Source: Nitrospira lenta
Lineage (GTDB): Bacteria; Nitrospirota; Nitrospiria; Nitrospirales; Nitrospiraceae
Reading direction: 5' to 3'
NCBI RefSeq assembly: GCF_900403705.1
Contig: NZ_OUNR01000018.1
Location: 185,250 to 249,249 of the forward strand
DNA: 64,000 nt
Position numbers and translations under genes: made by a program. This document shows positions 63,961 through 64,000 of the stretch, one piece after another. Below the pieces are notes generated by a model. It had not been told where the DNA came from, ran no database searches, and worked only from the letters and a program-made list of their open reading frames with translations. Every line of letters begins with the position of its first letter. The stretch's first letter is position 1.

Positions 63961-64000
63961 CCCGCCGACGCCACCTGTTGTAAAGACACCACACTGAGCG

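Noticed and set aside
63961..64000. Terminator after the LuxR-type gene
   Set aside because: The 40 bases left show no stem-loop with a T run.

Overview
The window is almost entirely one long exopolysaccharide / surface-polysaccharide biosynthesis and export locus of a Gram-negative bacterium. From about 63.1 kb down to 1.8 kb every recognisable gene lies on the minus strand. The gene style (FemAB-like, sugar transferase, DUF3473 deacetylase and amidotransferase genes of the kind found beside exosortase/PEP-CTERM systems, plus BY-kinase, Wza-type proteins and SxtJ/DUF5989) suggests an environmental Nitrospira-like organism. That placement is a guess from gene content, not a measurement. No rRNA, tRNA, CRISPR array or intact mobile element was seen.

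Layout, read in transcription order from the right. A LuxR-type regulator (63352-63960, plus strand) diverges from a PilZ-domain gene. The export core follows: two tandem short Wza-like proteins, an outer-membrane beta-barrel, a Wzc-type tyrosine autokinase, a priming glycosylphosphotransferase without the usual N-terminal membrane helices, and a DUF3473-type deacetylase. Next come an ABC transporter pair (Wzm/Wzt-like) and a nucleotide-sugar branch (RfbF, a short-chain dehydrogenase/reductase, a C-methyltransferase, RfbC). A DUF4910 peptidase-like gene, an ATP-grasp-like gene, two membrane SGNH-like proteins, two beta-propeller GINT1-like proteins, a 2OG-Fe(II) dioxygenase-like protein, an epimerase and an RfbA-like nucleotidyltransferase occupy about 39.7-49 kb. 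An acyl-carrier-protein / FkbH-like / CysE-like module lies at 34.5-37.3 kb. Five glycosyltransferases of the GT4 type run from 31.2 to 24.4 kb. They are followed by a carbamoyltransferase, UDP-xylose synthase, a UDP-glucose/GDP-mannose dehydrogenase, FemAB and aminotransferase genes, SxtJ and a 50-residue DUF5989 gene, a NodB deacetylase, an ATP-grasp protein, a tyrosine phosphatase, an O-antigen ligase/polymerase-like protein, a Gfo/Idh/MocA-SDR fusion, and one of two asparagine-synthase-like amidotransferases.

The left edge is decaying. A GT4 gene (1-999) carries three single-base frameshifts, and beside it sits a degraded IS3-family element (about 1109-1774) that keeps one end and parts of orfA and orfB.

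As a whole the locus should prime a sugar on undecaprenyl phosphate, extend it with about a dozen glycosyltransferases, decorate it (carbamoyl, acyl/glyceryl, acetyl, amide or amino-acid groups, inferred), polymerise or ligate it and export it under kinase/phosphatase control and possibly c-di-GMP control. Neighbouring genes frequently overlap by four bases (ATGA or GTGA), which indicates long translationally coupled operons. The best candidates for new biology are the duplicated GINT1-like/SGNH module, the SGNH-ATP-grasp-DUF4910 group, the FkbH-ACP module, and the mixed export architecture.
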